A stretch of DNA of 59,807 bases from Spirochaetaceae bacterium (GTDB lineage Bacteria; Spirochaetota; Spirochaetia; SZUA-6; Bin103): positions 1 to 59,807 of the forward strand of contig JAPPGB010000110.1 in NCBI GenBank assembly GCA_028821475.1. The letters are read 5' to 3'. Positions 8,285 to 17,300 of this stretch are shown here, piece by piece. A program made the position numbers and the translations under genes. Positions within the stretch are counted from its first letter, which is position 1. Every line of letters starts with the position of its first letter. The notes below the pieces were generated by a model. The model made no database searches and had not been told where the DNA came from. It was given only the letters and a program-made list of their open reading frames with translations.

Positions 8285-10237
8285 GTGAATCTGCAACGTA
8301 ACGCGCATCTCAGGAACCTCGGCGTCGGGGTTCTCGCACTCGTTATCGGGCTTGCCGGTGTTCCGCTGTGGGCGGACTACCAGGAGGCGCCGATGCTGGC
8401 CGCGCGGGTGGCTGCCGGCGAGCTGCCGCCGGTCGAAGAGCGGCTGCCGGACGATCCGCTGGTGATCACGCCGGTGGAGCGCATCGGCAAGTATGGCGGC
8501 ACCTGGCGCCAGGGCATGCGCACCATCGCCGACCTGGGACTGGTCAACCGCCAGGCAACCCACCACGACGGGCTGGTGCGCTGGCAGATCGACATGACCG
8601 GCTGGGTGCTCAACGCGGCCAACAAGATTGAGGTCAACGACAACGCTACCGAGTACACGTTCCACCTGCGCCCCGGCATGAAGTGGTCGGACGGCGCGCC
8701 GTTCACGGCCGACGACATCCTTTTCTGGGCCGAGGACCTGGTGGCCAACGAGGAGTACGGGCTCAAGTACGCGCCGAGCAAGCGGTTCATGGCCGGCGGC
8801 CAGCCGTTCAGCGCCGAGAAGATCGACGACACCACCGCCAAGATCACGTTCATCAAGCCCAACGGCCTGTTCCTGCTGCACCTGTGCACGGGCGAGGCCA
8901 ACGGCGAGCCGGTCCGCTACCCCAAGCACTACCTGCAGCAGTTCCACCCGAAGTACAACACGTCCAACCTGGACGACCTGGTCGCCGAGGCCGGCGTCAC
9001 GAGCTGGCCCGAGCTGATGGGCATCAAGGGCGGCTTCTTCAACTCGCACGGCTCCACCGCCGACCCGCGCTACGATCCGGCGTTCCCGGTGATCGGCCCT
9101 TACGTGATTACCATCGGGCCGCAGCAGACCACCACCGCGCTGCTCTACGAGCGCAACCCTTATTACTGGAAGGTGGACACGGCGGGCAACCAGCTCCCCT
9201 ACATCGACTTCCAGGAATACACCCTGTATGAGGATCAGGACGCGGTGGCCCTGGCGGCCGCCAACGGCCAGATCGACATGGAGTGGCGCCATCTCAACGC
9301 GCCCAAGTTCCGGCCGCTGATCGTCGACAACCAGGACAAGGGCGACTACCGCATCATTCCCACCGATTTCACCTATGCCAACGAGATCGCCATCAAGCTC
9401 AACCTGACCCATCCCGACCCGGTGAAGCGCGAGGTGTTCCAGAACAAGAACTTCCGCATCGGCCTGTCGCACGCCATCGATCGCCAAGCGATCATCGATA
9501 CCGTGTACAGCGGCGTCGGCGAGGTGGCCAACATCAGTCCGCTGCGCAGCTCCGGCCTGTATACCGACGAGATGGCCAAGCAGTACACCGAGTACAACGT
9601 CGACCTGGCCAACAAGTACCTGGACGACGCGGGCTACGCGGAGCGCGACGGCAGCGGCATCCGGCTCGGCCCGGATGGCAAGCCGATCCGCATCGCCTTC
9701 GAGGTAATCGCCGGTTTCGTCGATCCCGGCGAGCTGATCGCCAACAACTGGCGCGTGGTCGGCATCGACGCACAGTTCAGCGAGGTCGAGCGCTCGCTGC
9801 ACATGACGCAGATCTTCGCCAACGAGCACGACGTGGTGCTGTGGTCGGGCGACGGAGGCACGCGCGGCGACCTGTTCCTGAACCCGCGCATCTACCTGCC
9901 GACGAGCCCGTTCGAGTCCGAGCACGCCACCCGCTGGGCGCTGTGGTACGACAACCCCGACGCGCCGGAGGCGATGGTGCCGCCGGAGTCGGTGCAGCGC
10001 CAGTACCAGCTCTACGACGACTTCAACGCGGCCTCGACGCAGGAGGAGCAGGAGCGGCTGATGCGCGAGATCCTGGCAATCACCGCGGATGACTTCCACG
10101 TCATCGGCGTCATGTTCCCGATCCCGACCATCACCATCGCCAAGAACAACTTCCGCAACCTGCCGGACAGGCTCATTCTGAGCTGGTCCTACCCCAGCGA
10201 CTCGCCGGTCGGCGTCGAGCAGTTTTTCTTCGATTAG
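8285..10237 (+). CDS. ABC peptide/oligosaccharide-type solute-binding protein
   Basis: This 650-residue SBP_bac_5 family protein has a signal peptide (NLQRNAHLRNLGVGVLAL and a hydrophobic core ending near LWA-DY). Family landmarks are KYGGTWRQG, TFHLRPGMKWSDG, PFTADDILFW, ERNPYYWKVD, NKNFRIGLSHAIDR and the closing LPDRLILSWSYP. It delivers a substrate to the permease pair encoded next. The family covers peptides but also sugars and opines, so the substrate is not fixed. GTG at 8285 is preceded by AAGGAG with good spacing. It is the first gene of a five-gene operon (binding protein, two permeases, two ATPases). Confidence 0.9.
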   Translation: MNLQRNAHLRNLGVGVLALVIGLAGVPLWADYQEAPMLAARVAAGELPPVEERLPDDPLVITPVERIGKYGGTWRQGMRTIADLGLVNRQATHHDGLVRWQIDMTGWVLNAANKIEVNDNATEYTFHLRPGMKWSDGAPFTADDILFWAEDLVANEEYGLKYAPSKRFMAGGQPFSAEKIDDTTAKITFIKPNGLFLLHLCTGEANGEPVRYPKHYLQQFHPKYNTSNLDDLVAEAGVTSWPELMGIKGGFFNSHGSTADPRYDPAFPVIGPYVITIGPQQTTTALLYERNPYYWKVDTAGNQLPYIDFQEYTLYEDQDAVALAAANGQIDMEWRHLNAPKFRPLIVDNQDKGDYRIIPTDFTYANEIAIKLNLTHPDPVKREVFQNKNFRIGLSHAIDRQAIIDTVYSGVGEVANISPLRSSGLYTDEMAKQYTEYNVDLANKYLDDAGYAERDGSGIRLGPDGKPIRIAFEVIAGFVDPGELIANNWRVVGIDAQFSEVERSLHMTQIFANEHDVVLWSGDGGTRGDLFLNPRIYLPTSPFESEHATRWALWYDNPDAPEAMVPPESVQRQYQLYDDFNAASTQEEQERLMREILAITADDFHVIGVMFPIPTITIAKNNFRNLPDRLILSWSYPSDSPVGVEQFFFD

Positions 10238-10264
10238 GAGTCGGTCGACGTGCGACAGACTCCT
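10236..10264 (+). other. stem-loop directly after binding-protein gene
   Basis: AGGAGTC and GACTCCT arms enclose an inner GTCG/CGAC stem, giving an 11-pair hairpin with one mismatch that overlaps the stop codon. There is no T-run, so it is more likely an mRNA-stabilising or attenuating intercistronic hairpin than a full terminator. Confidence 0.5.
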
Positions 10265-10349
10265 GATCGCAGGTGGGATGGGCCAAAGGCGTCGCTGGCA
10301 GGCGGCGGCTTTGGGGCGTAGACCGAAGACAGGACGTTGACGCGCTCCG

Positions 10350-10387
10350 GGGCTCCCCGGGTTTCGCACGGAACCCATCGGGAGCCC
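10350..10387 (+). other. second intercistronic stem-loop
   Basis: GGGCTCCC pairs with GGGAGCCC, with an inner GGGTT/AACCC stem, 19 bases before the permease ATG. Together with the hairpin at 10236 it sits between the binding-protein and permease genes, where differential expression is common. Confidence 0.45.
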
Positions 10388-10405
10388 TGGTGCCGTTGAG
10401 AGGCG

Positions 10406-11389
10406 ATGGGCCGCTATTTCATAAGGCGAGTTCTGTACGCGGTCCCGGCACTGCTGGTGATCTCGTTCATCTCGTTCCTGCTGATCCAGTTGCCGCCGGG
10501 CACGTTCGCCGACACGGTGGCGGCGGAGATGATGGAGTCGGCCAGTGTCAACGAGTCGGCGATCCGCGCCATCGAGGAGCGCTACGGACTCAATCAGCCG
10601 ATCATGGTGCAGTACTGGAAGTGGATCTCCGGGATCCTGCTGCGCGGCGACTTCGGCGAGTCGTTCATCTGGAACCGGCCGGTGGCGCCGCTGATGTGGG
10701 AGCGCCTCGGCCTGACCCTGATCCTGACCTCCAGCGCGTTCATCTTCGTGTGCGTGGTGTCGGTGCCGATCGGCATCTTCTCCGCGGTGCGGCAGTACTC
10801 GGTCGGCGATTACGTCGCCACCTCGCTCGGATTCCTCGGTCTGGCGGTGCCCAGCTTCCTGTTCGCCCTGATCCTGATGTACGTCGGCTTCCGCTACTTC
10901 GATACCAGCATCGGCGGTTTCTTCTCGCCGGAGTTCGCGCGCGCGGAATGGAGCTGGGCGCGCGTGGCCGACCTGCTGTCCAACCTGTGGATGCCGATGC
11001 TGGCGGTCGGGCTGGCCGGCACCGCTTCGCTGATACGCATCGTGCGCGCCAACCTGCTCGACGAGTTGCTCAAGCCGTACGTGGCGGCGGCGCGCGCCAA
11101 GGGGCTGTCCGAGTTGGGCTTGCTGCTCAAGTACCCGGTGCGGCTGGCGCTGATCCCGTTCGTGGCCACGGTTGGCTGGATGCTGCCGCAGCTCGTGTCG
11201 GGGGCCACCATCGTGTCGGTGGTGATGAGCCTGCCGACCACCGGGCCGATGCTGCTGCGCTCGCTGCTCGGGCAGGACATGTACCTGGCGGCGAGCTTCA
11301 TCATGATGCTCAGCGGACTGACGGTAATCGGTACCGTGATCTCCGATGTGCTGCTGGCCCTGGTCGACCCGCGCATCCGGTTCACCTGA
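10406..11389 (+). CDS. ABC transporter permease, DppB/OppB type
   Basis: The 327-residue integral membrane protein begins GRYFIRRVLYAVPALLVISF, the typical first helix of BPD_transp_1 permeases of the DppB class. A periplasmic region with RYGLNQPIMVQYWKWI and GDFGESF follows, then the core helices and the EAA-type loop AAARAKGLSELGLL that docks the ATPase. The end LLALVDPRIRFT is typical. It should form a heterodimer with the next gene product, which overlaps it by ATGA. GAGAGG precedes the ATG. The gap of 168 bases from the binding-protein gene holds two hairpins. Confidence 0.92.
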   Translation: MGRYFIRRVLYAVPALLVISFISFLLIQLPPGTFADTVAAEMMESASVNESAIRAIEERYGLNQPIMVQYWKWISGILLRGDFGESFIWNRPVAPLMWERLGLTLILTSSAFIFVCVVSVPIGIFSAVRQYSVGDYVATSLGFLGLAVPSFLFALILMYVGFRYFDTSIGGFFSPEFARAEWSWARVADLLSNLWMPMLAVGLAGTASLIRIVRANLLDELLKPYVAAARAKGLSELGLLLKYPVRLALIPFVATVGWMLPQLVSGATIVSVVMSLPTTGPMLLRSLLGQDMYLAASFIMMLSGLTVIGTVISDVLLALVDPRIRFT

Positions 11390-12534
11390 TGGCCGCCCCC
11401 GCCGCCGCGGTTCCCGCCGCCGCCGAGACCGCCACCGACGCTGCCGCAACCCTGCAGCTCGCCAGCCAATGGCGGCTGATCTGGTGGCGGTTCCGCAAGC
11501 ACAAGCTCGCGCTGGTCAGCGGCGTCGTGGTGATCCTGGTCTACCTGGTGGCGGCGTTCGTGGAGTTCCTGGCGCCGTTCTCGACCGACCGGATGATCTC
11601 CAAGCTCGCCTACGCACCACCGCAACGGCTTCGATTCGTGGAGCAGACCGACACCGGGCCGCGGTTCGGGCTGTACGTGTACGGGTACGCCACCGAAATC
11701 GACATGCTGTCACTGGAGCGCACGTTCAGTGTCGACGACAGTCAGCGCATCGACGTACACCTGCTCGCGAAGGGCCAGCCCTACAAGCTGTGGGGGCTGA
11801 TCCCGCTGCAGCGCCACCTGGTCGGCCCGGCCGACCAGGACGCGCCGTTCTTCCTGTTCGGCGCCGACCGGCTCGGGCGCGACCTGTTCAGCCGCATCAT
11901 CTACGGCACCCGCATCTCGATGACCATCGGTCTGGTCGGCGTCACGCTGAGCCTGGTGCTCGGCGTGCTGCTCGGCGGTGTGTCCGGCTATTTCGGCGGC
12001 ACCGCGGACCTGCTGATCCAGCGGCTCATGGAGATCCTGCGCTCCATGCCCACCATTCCGCTGTGGATGGGGCTGGCGGCGGCGATCCCGGACTTCTGGT
12101 CGCCGGTGCTGGTCTACTTCATGATCACCATCATCCTGTCGGTGATCGGCTGGACCTGGCTGGCGCAGGCGGTGCGCGGCAAGTTCTTCTCGCTCAAGAC
12201 CGAGGACTTCGTGGTGGCCGCCAAGCTGGACGGTTGCAGCGAGCTGCAGGTGATCGTCAGCCACATGGTGCCCTCGTTCGTGAGCCACATCATCGCCACC
12301 CTCACGCTGGCGATTCCGCAGATGATCATCGCCGAGACCGCGCTCAGCTTCCTGGGCATCGGCCTGCGTCCGCCGGTGGTGAGCTGGGGGGTGCTGCTCC
12401 GGGAGGCGCAGAACGTGCGCGTGCTGGTCACCTCGCCATGGCTGTTCCTGCCCGGCGCGGCGGTGATCGTGGCGGTGCTGGCGTTCAACTTCCTGGGTGA
12501 CGGCATTCGGGACGCCGCGGACCCCTACAAGTGA
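11389..12534 (+). CDS. ABC transporter permease, DppC/OppC type
   Basis: The 381-residue permease has an Ala-rich cytoplasmic lead, then WRLIWWRFRKHKLALVSGVVV, the OppC N-terminal helix. A long periplasmic insert (~residues 60-155) precedes FFLFGADRLGRDLFSRIIYGTRIS, the standard BPD_transp_1 entry. The EAA loop VVAAKLDGCSELQVI and the ending FLGIGLRPPVVSWG ... [16 protein letters not shown] are intact. This ending is nearly the same as the dead fragment at 19525-19716. The start was set by the ATGA overlap with the preceding permease; a longer frame from 10273 is not supported. Confidence 0.92.
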   Translation: MAAPAAAVPAAAETATDAAATLQLASQWRLIWWRFRKHKLALVSGVVVILVYLVAAFVEFLAPFSTDRMISKLAYAPPQRLRFVEQTDTGPRFGLYVYGYATEIDMLSLERTFSVDDSQRIDVHLLAKGQPYKLWGLIPLQRHLVGPADQDAPFFLFGADRLGRDLFSRIIYGTRISMTIGLVGVTLSLVLGVLLGGVSGYFGGTADLLIQRLMEILRSMPTIPLWMGLAAAIPDFWSPVLVYFMITIILSVIGWTWLAQAVRGKFFSLKTEDFVVAAKLDGCSELQVIVSHMVPSFVSHIIATLTLAIPQMIIAETALSFLGIGLRPPVVSWGVLLREAQNVRVLVTSPWLFLPGAAVIVAVLAFNFLGDGIRDAADPYK

Positions 12535-13562
12535 GCGCACCGATGGCTGCCGGCACCGGCGGGTCCGACCTGCTGCTGGAGATCAAGGGCCTGAAGACCC
12601 ACTTCTTCACCGACGAGGGGGTGGTGAAGGCGGTGGACGGGGCGGACTTCGCGATCGCGCGTGGCAAGACGGTGTGCGTGGTGGGCGAGTCGGGATGCGG
12701 CAAGTCGATCACGGCGCGCTCCATCCTGCAGATCGTGGACCGGCCGGGACGCATCGTGGCGGGCGAGATCCTGCTGCACCGGGAGGCGGGGGAGGTGGTG
12801 GACCTGGCCGCCCTGCCGCCCACCGGCAAGGCGATTCGCACGGTGCGCGGCGAGGAGATCGCGATGATCTTCCAGGAGCCGATGTCGTCGCTGAGCCCGG
12901 TGCACACCATCGGCAACCAGATCGTGGAGATGATGCGCCTGCACCTGCCGGTGAGCAAGGAGCAGGCGCGCGAACGCGCCGCCGAGCTGCTGGAGCGGGT
13001 CGGCATCCCGCAGGCCGGAACGCGTCTCGACTCCTACGTGTTCCAGCTTTCCGGCGGCATGCGGCAGCGCGCGATGATCGCCATGGCGCTGTCCTGCCGG
13101 CCCAACCTGCTCATTGCCGACGAGCCGACCACGGCGCTCGACGTGACCACCGAGGCCACCATCCTCGACCTGATCAAGGAGCTGCAGCGTGACCTGAACA
13201 TGACGGTGATGTTCATCACCCACGACCTGGGGGTGGTGGCGGAGATCGCCGACGACGTGGTGGTGATGTACCTGGGCAAGGTGGTGGAGTCGGCGGCGGT
13301 CGATCCGATCTTCCACGACCCCAAGCACCCCTACACGCGCGCCCTGCACCAGTCGATCCCAAAGTTCGGCGATACGCAGCGCGGCGCGCTGAAGGCGATC
13401 CGCGGCATGGTGCCGCACCCGTTCGCGCGTCCCGGCGGCTGCACCTACCACCCGCGCTGCGAGAGCTTCATGGCCGGCGACTGCGACCGCACCGAGCCGC
13501 CGGCAACGGTGCTGGAGTCGGGCGCCACCGTGCGCTGCCTGCTGTACGGCGGAGCGGGGTAG
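12531..13562 (+). CDS. ABC transporter ATP-binding protein, OppD/DppD type
   Basis: The 343-residue ATPase has Walker [16 protein letters not shown], signature [15 protein letters not shown] and Walker [14 protein letters not shown], followed by the switch His in [14 protein letters not shown]. The C-terminal oligopeptide extension has [11 protein letters not shown] and a Cys-containing segment ([12 protein letters not shown] ... DC). It powers the importer together with the next gene product. GTG 12531 overlaps the permease stop by four bases; ATG 12543 is an alternative start. Confidence 0.93.
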   Translation: MSAPMAAGTGGSDLLLEIKGLKTHFFTDEGVVKAVDGADFAIARGKTVCVVGESGCGKSITARSILQIVDRPGRIVAGEILLHREAGEVVDLAALPPTGKAIRTVRGEEIAMIFQEPMSSLSPVHTIGNQIVEMMRLHLPVSKEQARERAAELLERVGIPQAGTRLDSYVFQLSGGMRQRAMIAMALSCRPNLLIADEPTTALDVTTEATILDLIKELQRDLNMTVMFITHDLGVVAEIADDVVVMYLGKVVESAAVDPIFHDPKHPYTRALHQSIPKFGDTQRGALKAIRGMVPHPFARPGGCTYHPRCESFMAGDCDRTEPPATVLESGATVRCLLYGGAG

Positions 13563-14602
13563 TGGCGTCCTCCCCGGCACCGGCAGTCCGCCCACTGCTC
13601 GAGTTGGAGCAGCTCAAGATGCACTTTCCCATTACCCGCGGGCTGCTGCACCGGGAGGTGGGCAGGGTGAAGGCGGTGGACGGGGTCGACCTGGCCGTGC
13701 ACGGCGGCGAGACCCTGGCCCTGGTCGGCGAGTCGGGCTGCGGCAAGACCACCCTCGGACGCTGCGTGGTGCGCATCTACGAACCCACCGGCGGGGCGAT
13801 CCGCTACCGCGGCGAGGACGGGTCGTTCGCCGACCTGACCGTGCTGCAGGGCGCCGGTCTGCGTCCCTACCGGCGCGCTATCCGGATGATCTTCCAGGAT
13901 CCGTACGCTTCCCTGAATCCGCGCAAGACGGTGCTGCAGATCGTCGGCGAGTCGCTGCGCCGGCACGACAACGTGCGCGGCGCCGAGTTGGAGCAGCGGG
14001 TCGCCGAACTGCTGCGCCGGGTGGGACTGCGCCCCGAGTACATCCGCCGCTACCCGCATGCGTTCAGCGGCGGCGAGCGGCAGCGCATCGGGGTGGCGCG
14101 CGCGCTGGCGCTGCGGCCGCGCCTGGTGATCGCCGACGAGGCGGTGTCCGCCCTGGACGTGTCGGTGCAGGCGCAGATCCTTACCCTGCTGCAGGAGCTG
14201 CAGGCCGAGTTCGACCTGACCTACCTGTTCGTGGCGCACGACCTGAGCGTGGTGGACTACATCAGCGACCGGGTGGCGGTGATGTACGTCGGCAAGCTGG
14301 TGGAGTTGGGCAGCCGCGCGCGCGTGTTCGCGACGCCGAAGCACCCGTACACCGAGGCGCTGCTGTCGGCGGTGCCCAAGCCCGACCCGCGGCTGCGCGG
14401 CGCCGGCGCCCGCGTCCGACTGTCCGGCGACGTCGCAGACCCGGCCGATCCGCCGTCCGGCTGCTACTTCCATCCGCGCTGCCGCTACGCACAGGACCGC
14501 TGCGCCGTGGACGCGCCGCCGCTACGCGACCTGGGCGACGGACACCAGGTTGCCTGCCACTTCGCCGAGGAGCTGGAGCTGGCCGGCGTCGCCGGCGCGT
14601 AA
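13562..14602 (+). CDS. ABC transporter ATP-binding protein, OppF/DppF type
   Basis: The 346-residue ATPase has [17 protein letters not shown], a Q-loop region FQDPYASLNPRKTV, signature FSGGERQRIGVARAL and Walker B LVIADEAVSALDVS (typical of OppF). The C-terminal oligopeptide domain has PYTEALLSAVPKPDP and the conserved Cys pattern GCYFHPRCRYAQDRC. The GTG start overlaps the stop of the oppD-like gene by one base, so the two are translationally coupled. It is the last gene of the importer operon. Confidence 0.93.
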   Translation: MASSPAPAVRPLLELEQLKMHFPITRGLLHREVGRVKAVDGVDLAVHGGETLALVGESGCGKTTLGRCVVRIYEPTGGAIRYRGEDGSFADLTVLQGAGLRPYRRAIRMIFQDPYASLNPRKTVLQIVGESLRRHDNVRGAELEQRVAELLRRVGLRPEYIRRYPHAFSGGERQRIGVARALALRPRLVIADEAVSALDVSVQAQILTLLQELQAEFDLTYLFVAHDLSVVDYISDRVAVMYVGKLVELGSRARVFATPKHPYTEALLSAVPKPDPRLRGAGARVRLSGDVADPADPPSGCYFHPRCRYAQDRCAVDAPPLRDLGDGHQVACHFAEELELAGVAGA

Positions 14603-14693
14603 CCTGGCACGCTCACACCGCTTTCCGAGAGCTCCGAATTTCTGTACAACGACACCCGGTCCCGTAAGCAGCGGGCGTACCGGAGGAGATTCC

Positions 14694-15530
14694 TTGAACG
14701 AGAACACGGCGGATACCGCCTACACGATGGGCCGGAGCGCCGCCGAGACCGAGCGGCTTATCGAGCAGTCCCACCTCTACGAGCGGGTCACCCTTCGCAT
14801 GCTGCGCAACGCCGGCGTCGAGGCAGGCATGAAGGTGCTGGACATCGGCAGCGGCGCCGGTGACGTGGCCATGGCGGCCGCGCAACTGGTAGGCCCGGAG
14901 GGTTCGGTCGTCGGCGTGGACATGAACGCCGCCATCCTGGAGACCGCCCGCTCACGCGTGCGGCAGGCGGGACATCACAACATCACGTTCATCGCCGGCG
15001 ACGCCCGCGAGGTGGAGCTTGCCCGCGACTTCGACGCGCTGGTAGGCCGCCTGGTACTGATGTACCTGCCCGATCCGGGCGCGGCGTTGCGGCAATTGGT
15101 CACCCACCTGCGGCCGCGCGGCATCGTCGCCTTCCAGGAGGCGGAACTGGTGTTGTATCAATCGGTTCGGACGCCGGAGACACCGTTCGTGAACCAGCTC
15201 GTGGAGTGGGGGCTGGAGGTGTTTCGGCGGTCCGGGGCCAACGTCGGAATGGGACTGGAGTTGTACCACGCCTTCGTGGAGGCGGGATTGCCGGCGCCGG
15301 TGTCGCACCTGGAGGCGCCCGCGGGCGGCGGCCCGGACTGGGTGGGCTACGAGTTTCTCAGGCACGGCTTTGCCAGCCTGTTGCCGCTCATGGAGGCGTA
15401 CGGCATCGCCACCGCGGAACAACTCGACATCGACACGTTTGCCGAGCGACTCCGGGAAGAAGCCGACGCCGCCGGGCGCCTGATCGTGCTGCCGCCGCAC
15501 GTCACCGCCTACACGAGGCTGCCGGCTTGA
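14694..15530 (+). CDS. class I SAM-dependent methyltransferase
   Basis: The 278-residue protein has motif I KVLDIGSGAGDVAMAAAQLVG, the acidic end of beta-2 in VVGVDMN and post-motif VGRLVLMYLPDP, as in UbiE/Methyltransf_11-like enzymes. The lead sequence YTMGRSAAETERLIEQS is common in this subgroup. The substrate is unknown. TTG 14694 is chosen because GGAGGA lies just upstream and the family N-terminus fits; the open frame extends to 14550 inside the oppF-like gene. It overlaps the following dehalogenase gene by four bases (TTGA). Confidence 0.85.
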   Translation: MNENTADTAYTMGRSAAETERLIEQSHLYERVTLRMLRNAGVEAGMKVLDIGSGAGDVAMAAAQLVGPEGSVVGVDMNAAILETARSRVRQAGHHNITFIAGDAREVELARDFDALVGRLVLMYLPDPGAALRQLVTHLRPRGIVAFQEAELVLYQSVRTPETPFVNQLVEWGLEVFRRSGANVGMGLELYHAFVEAGLPAPVSHLEAPAGGGPDWVGYEFLRHGFASLLPLMEAYGIATAEQLDIDTFAERLREEADAAGRLIVLPPHVTAYTRLPA

Positions 15531-16318
15531 ACCACCCACACGATTCGGCCGCCGTCACCCAGGCGCGGGATACCGGCACCGCGACGCAGGGTTCCGGTAC
15601 GGCGGCCTGCGGTGTCGGCATCAAGGCGTTGCTGTTCGACGTGTTCGGGACGGTGGTGGACTGGCGCGCCTCGGTGATCCGGGAGGCGGCGGCGTTCGGG
15701 CGGGCCAACGGCATTGCCGCCGACTGGGAGGCGTTCGCCGACGCCTGGCGCGGCAAGTACGGGCCGTTCATGGACAAGGTACGCAGCGGCGCGCTGCCGT
15801 GGACCAACCTGGACGGCCTGCACCGCCTCGCTCTGGAGGAATTGCTCGGTGAATTCGGGATCCGGGGCGTGTCCGAGGCAGCGAGGGCAGAGCTGAACCT
15901 GGCATGGCACCGGCTCGACCCGTGGCCCGACGCCCCCGCGGGACTGGCCCGGCTGAAGGCGCGCTTCATCATCGCCGCCATGTCCAATGGCAACGTGGCG
16001 CTGATGACCAACCTCGCCCGCTACGCCGGGCTGCCGTGGGACTGCATCCTGGGCGCGGAACTGGCCCGCGCCTACAAGCCGGATCCGGAGACCTACCTGA
16101 CCGGCGTGGAGCTGCTCGGGTTGCAGCCGGGCGAAGTGATGATGGTGGCCGCCCACGCCGGCGACCTGCAGGCGGCCGCGTCCCTGGGCCTGAAAACCGC
16201 CTTCGTGCCGCGCCCGCTGGAACGCGGCCCGGCTGCAGTGCCTGAGCCGATCGCGACCGCGTCATTCGACGTGGCCGCCACCGACTTCCGCGGCCTGGCT
16301 GCCCAACTCGGCGGCTGA
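15527..16318 (+). CDS. haloacid dehalogenase type II-like HAD hydrolase
   Basis: The 263-residue protein contains the HAD motifs: nucleophile Asp in KALLFDVFGTVVDW, Ser-type motif II in AAMSNGNVAL, Lys in YKPDPETY and the acidic/loop motif in MMVAAHAGDLQAA, which is close to the HAHDWDL region of L-2-haloacid dehalogenases. Likely activity is hydrolysis of a small 2-haloacid or phosphoester. TTG 15527 overlapping the preceding stop is the tentative start; the first ~30 residues before GIKALLFD are not conserved. It has no clear metabolic link to the methyltransferase beyond coupling. Confidence 0.8.
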   Translation: MNHPHDSAAVTQARDTGTATQGSGTAACGVGIKALLFDVFGTVVDWRASVIREAAAFGRANGIAADWEAFADAWRGKYGPFMDKVRSGALPWTNLDGLHRLALEELLGEFGIRGVSEAARAELNLAWHRLDPWPDAPAGLARLKARFIIAAMSNGNVALMTNLARYAGLPWDCILGAELARAYKPDPETYLTGVELLGLQPGEVMMVAAHAGDLQAAASLGLKTAFVPRPLERGPAAVPEPIATASFDVAATDFRGLAAQLGG

Positions 16319-16522
16319 CCCCGCGAGTCCGCTGCTGCTTCAACCATCCGTGTCGCGCTCCGTGGCGACGCGCTCCACGGTGACGAGCCCGCCGGCGCGC
16401 CCGTTCTCAAACGAGTCGATGGCGTGCGTGTAGCCGCCGCGGGCGGCCAGGGCATTGAGGAGACAGGTCCGCCGCGAGCTGCCGAGCACAGCGCTGGCAA
16501 TGCGTCATCGCTGTCGGCGGTG

Positions 16523-17023
16523 CTACGCAGCGCCCTCGCGCGGCTTGTCCGGCGGCTGGTTGCGCCCGCTCCAGAACATTCCCTCGATGATGCCTTCGAC
16601 CTTCGACAGCCGGTCGCCGACGTTGGTGACCCGGTCGCCGAGTTCCTTGAAGCCGCTGTGCATCTCCGCACGCAGGCCGGCGTCGGAGTCGCGGGTTTCT
16701 TCCCGCAGTTCCCTGATCTCGCCGCGGATGCCGTTCTCCATGGCCTTCATGTCGCCGCGGATGCCGTTCTCCATGGCCTTCATGTCGCCGCGGATGCCGC
16801 TCTCCATGGCCTTCATGTCGCCGCGAAGTCCGCTGTCGTCATCACGAAGTTCACCTCGCATCGCCTTCATGTCGCCGCGGATGCCGTTCTCCATGGCCGC
16901 CAGGCGGTCAAGCAGCTCGCTGCGTTGTTCTCGCAGTTCCTGCCGAAGGCTGCGTATCGAAGCAAGCCAGGCGGTCCCGAGGGCGATGGAAGCCGCGATA
17001 ATGCCGATCAACTCTACGCTCAT
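16523..17023 (-). CDS. small membrane-anchored coiled-coil protein with repeats
   Basis: The 166-residue protein has a single N-terminal membrane helix (ELIGIIAASIALGTAWLAS), then a long charged helix rich in Arg/Glu/Asp with an 11-residue repeat of the form GIRGDMKAMEN. It ends with KELGDRVTNVGDRLSKVEG, a coiled-coil pattern. This resembles small Apolipoprotein/DUF1640-like anchored coiled coils, but I cannot assign a function. ATG 17023 has GAGG upstream; GTG 17029 is the longer option. Repeats at DNA level (33 bp) indicate recent length change. Confidence 0.6.
   Translation of the reverse strand: MSVELIGIIAASIALGTAWLASIRSLRQELREQRSELLDRLAAMENGIRGDMKAMRGELRDDDSGLRGDMKAMESGIRGDMKAMENGIRGDMKAMENGIRGEIRELREETRDSDAGLRAEMHSGFKELGDRVTNVGDRLSKVEGIIEGMFWSGRNQPPDKPREGAA
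16721..16819. repeat. 33-bp tandem repeat inside the coiled-coil gene
   Basis: Three adjacent copies start at 16721, 16754 and 16787 and share the core CGCGGATGCCGTTCTCCATG with one base change (copy 3). A further near copy lies at 16874-16900. The repeat is an in-frame minisatellite encoding 11 residues. Confidence 0.85.
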
Positions 17024-17300
17024 GTACACCTCTTCCGACGCCCTCCGCTCCCGGCTGCGATTCTATCCTCTGCCGTGTCCGGTGTCACCGGCGGCGCCTT
17101 ATGTTCTACCTCCTGTAACGGGGATTCTCTCGCTGCCGCTTCAGCGGGCACGCGGAGATGGTGACCGCCGCCCGCGCCCGATCAATCTGCCACGCATCGT
17201 GCGCGGAATCCGTTGTCGCGCCGACCACGCATTGAGGCGGGGGTTGCGCTTCAACGGTGCTTCGACGCACGCTGCCGCGCAATGTAGGGAGGGCAATCGG

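Noticed and set aside
6041-10277. A 17-base identical string TCCTGATCGCAGGTGGG at 6041 and 10261
   Set aside because: One copy is in coding DNA and the other in an intergenic gap; a single short match in GC-rich DNA can be chance and no function is suggested.
8249-11449. A 1066-codon open frame on the minus strand opposite the ABC importer
   Set aside because: It lies antisense to genes with clear homologues and has low-complexity Arg/Gln/His/Val composition, as expected for a shadow frame in GC-rich DNA. Similar shadows (23796-25703, 51761-53119, 56170-57927) were left out for the same reason.
16340-16459. Minus-strand frame ending in LVTVERVATERDTDG, possibly a protein C-terminus
   Set aside because: It looks like coding sequence, but I could not name a family and no upstream continuation exists; not annotated.
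16721-16900. Regular repeats that look like a CRISPR array
   Set aside because: Units are adjacent, with no spacers, and lie inside a gene in frame; this is a coding minisatellite.
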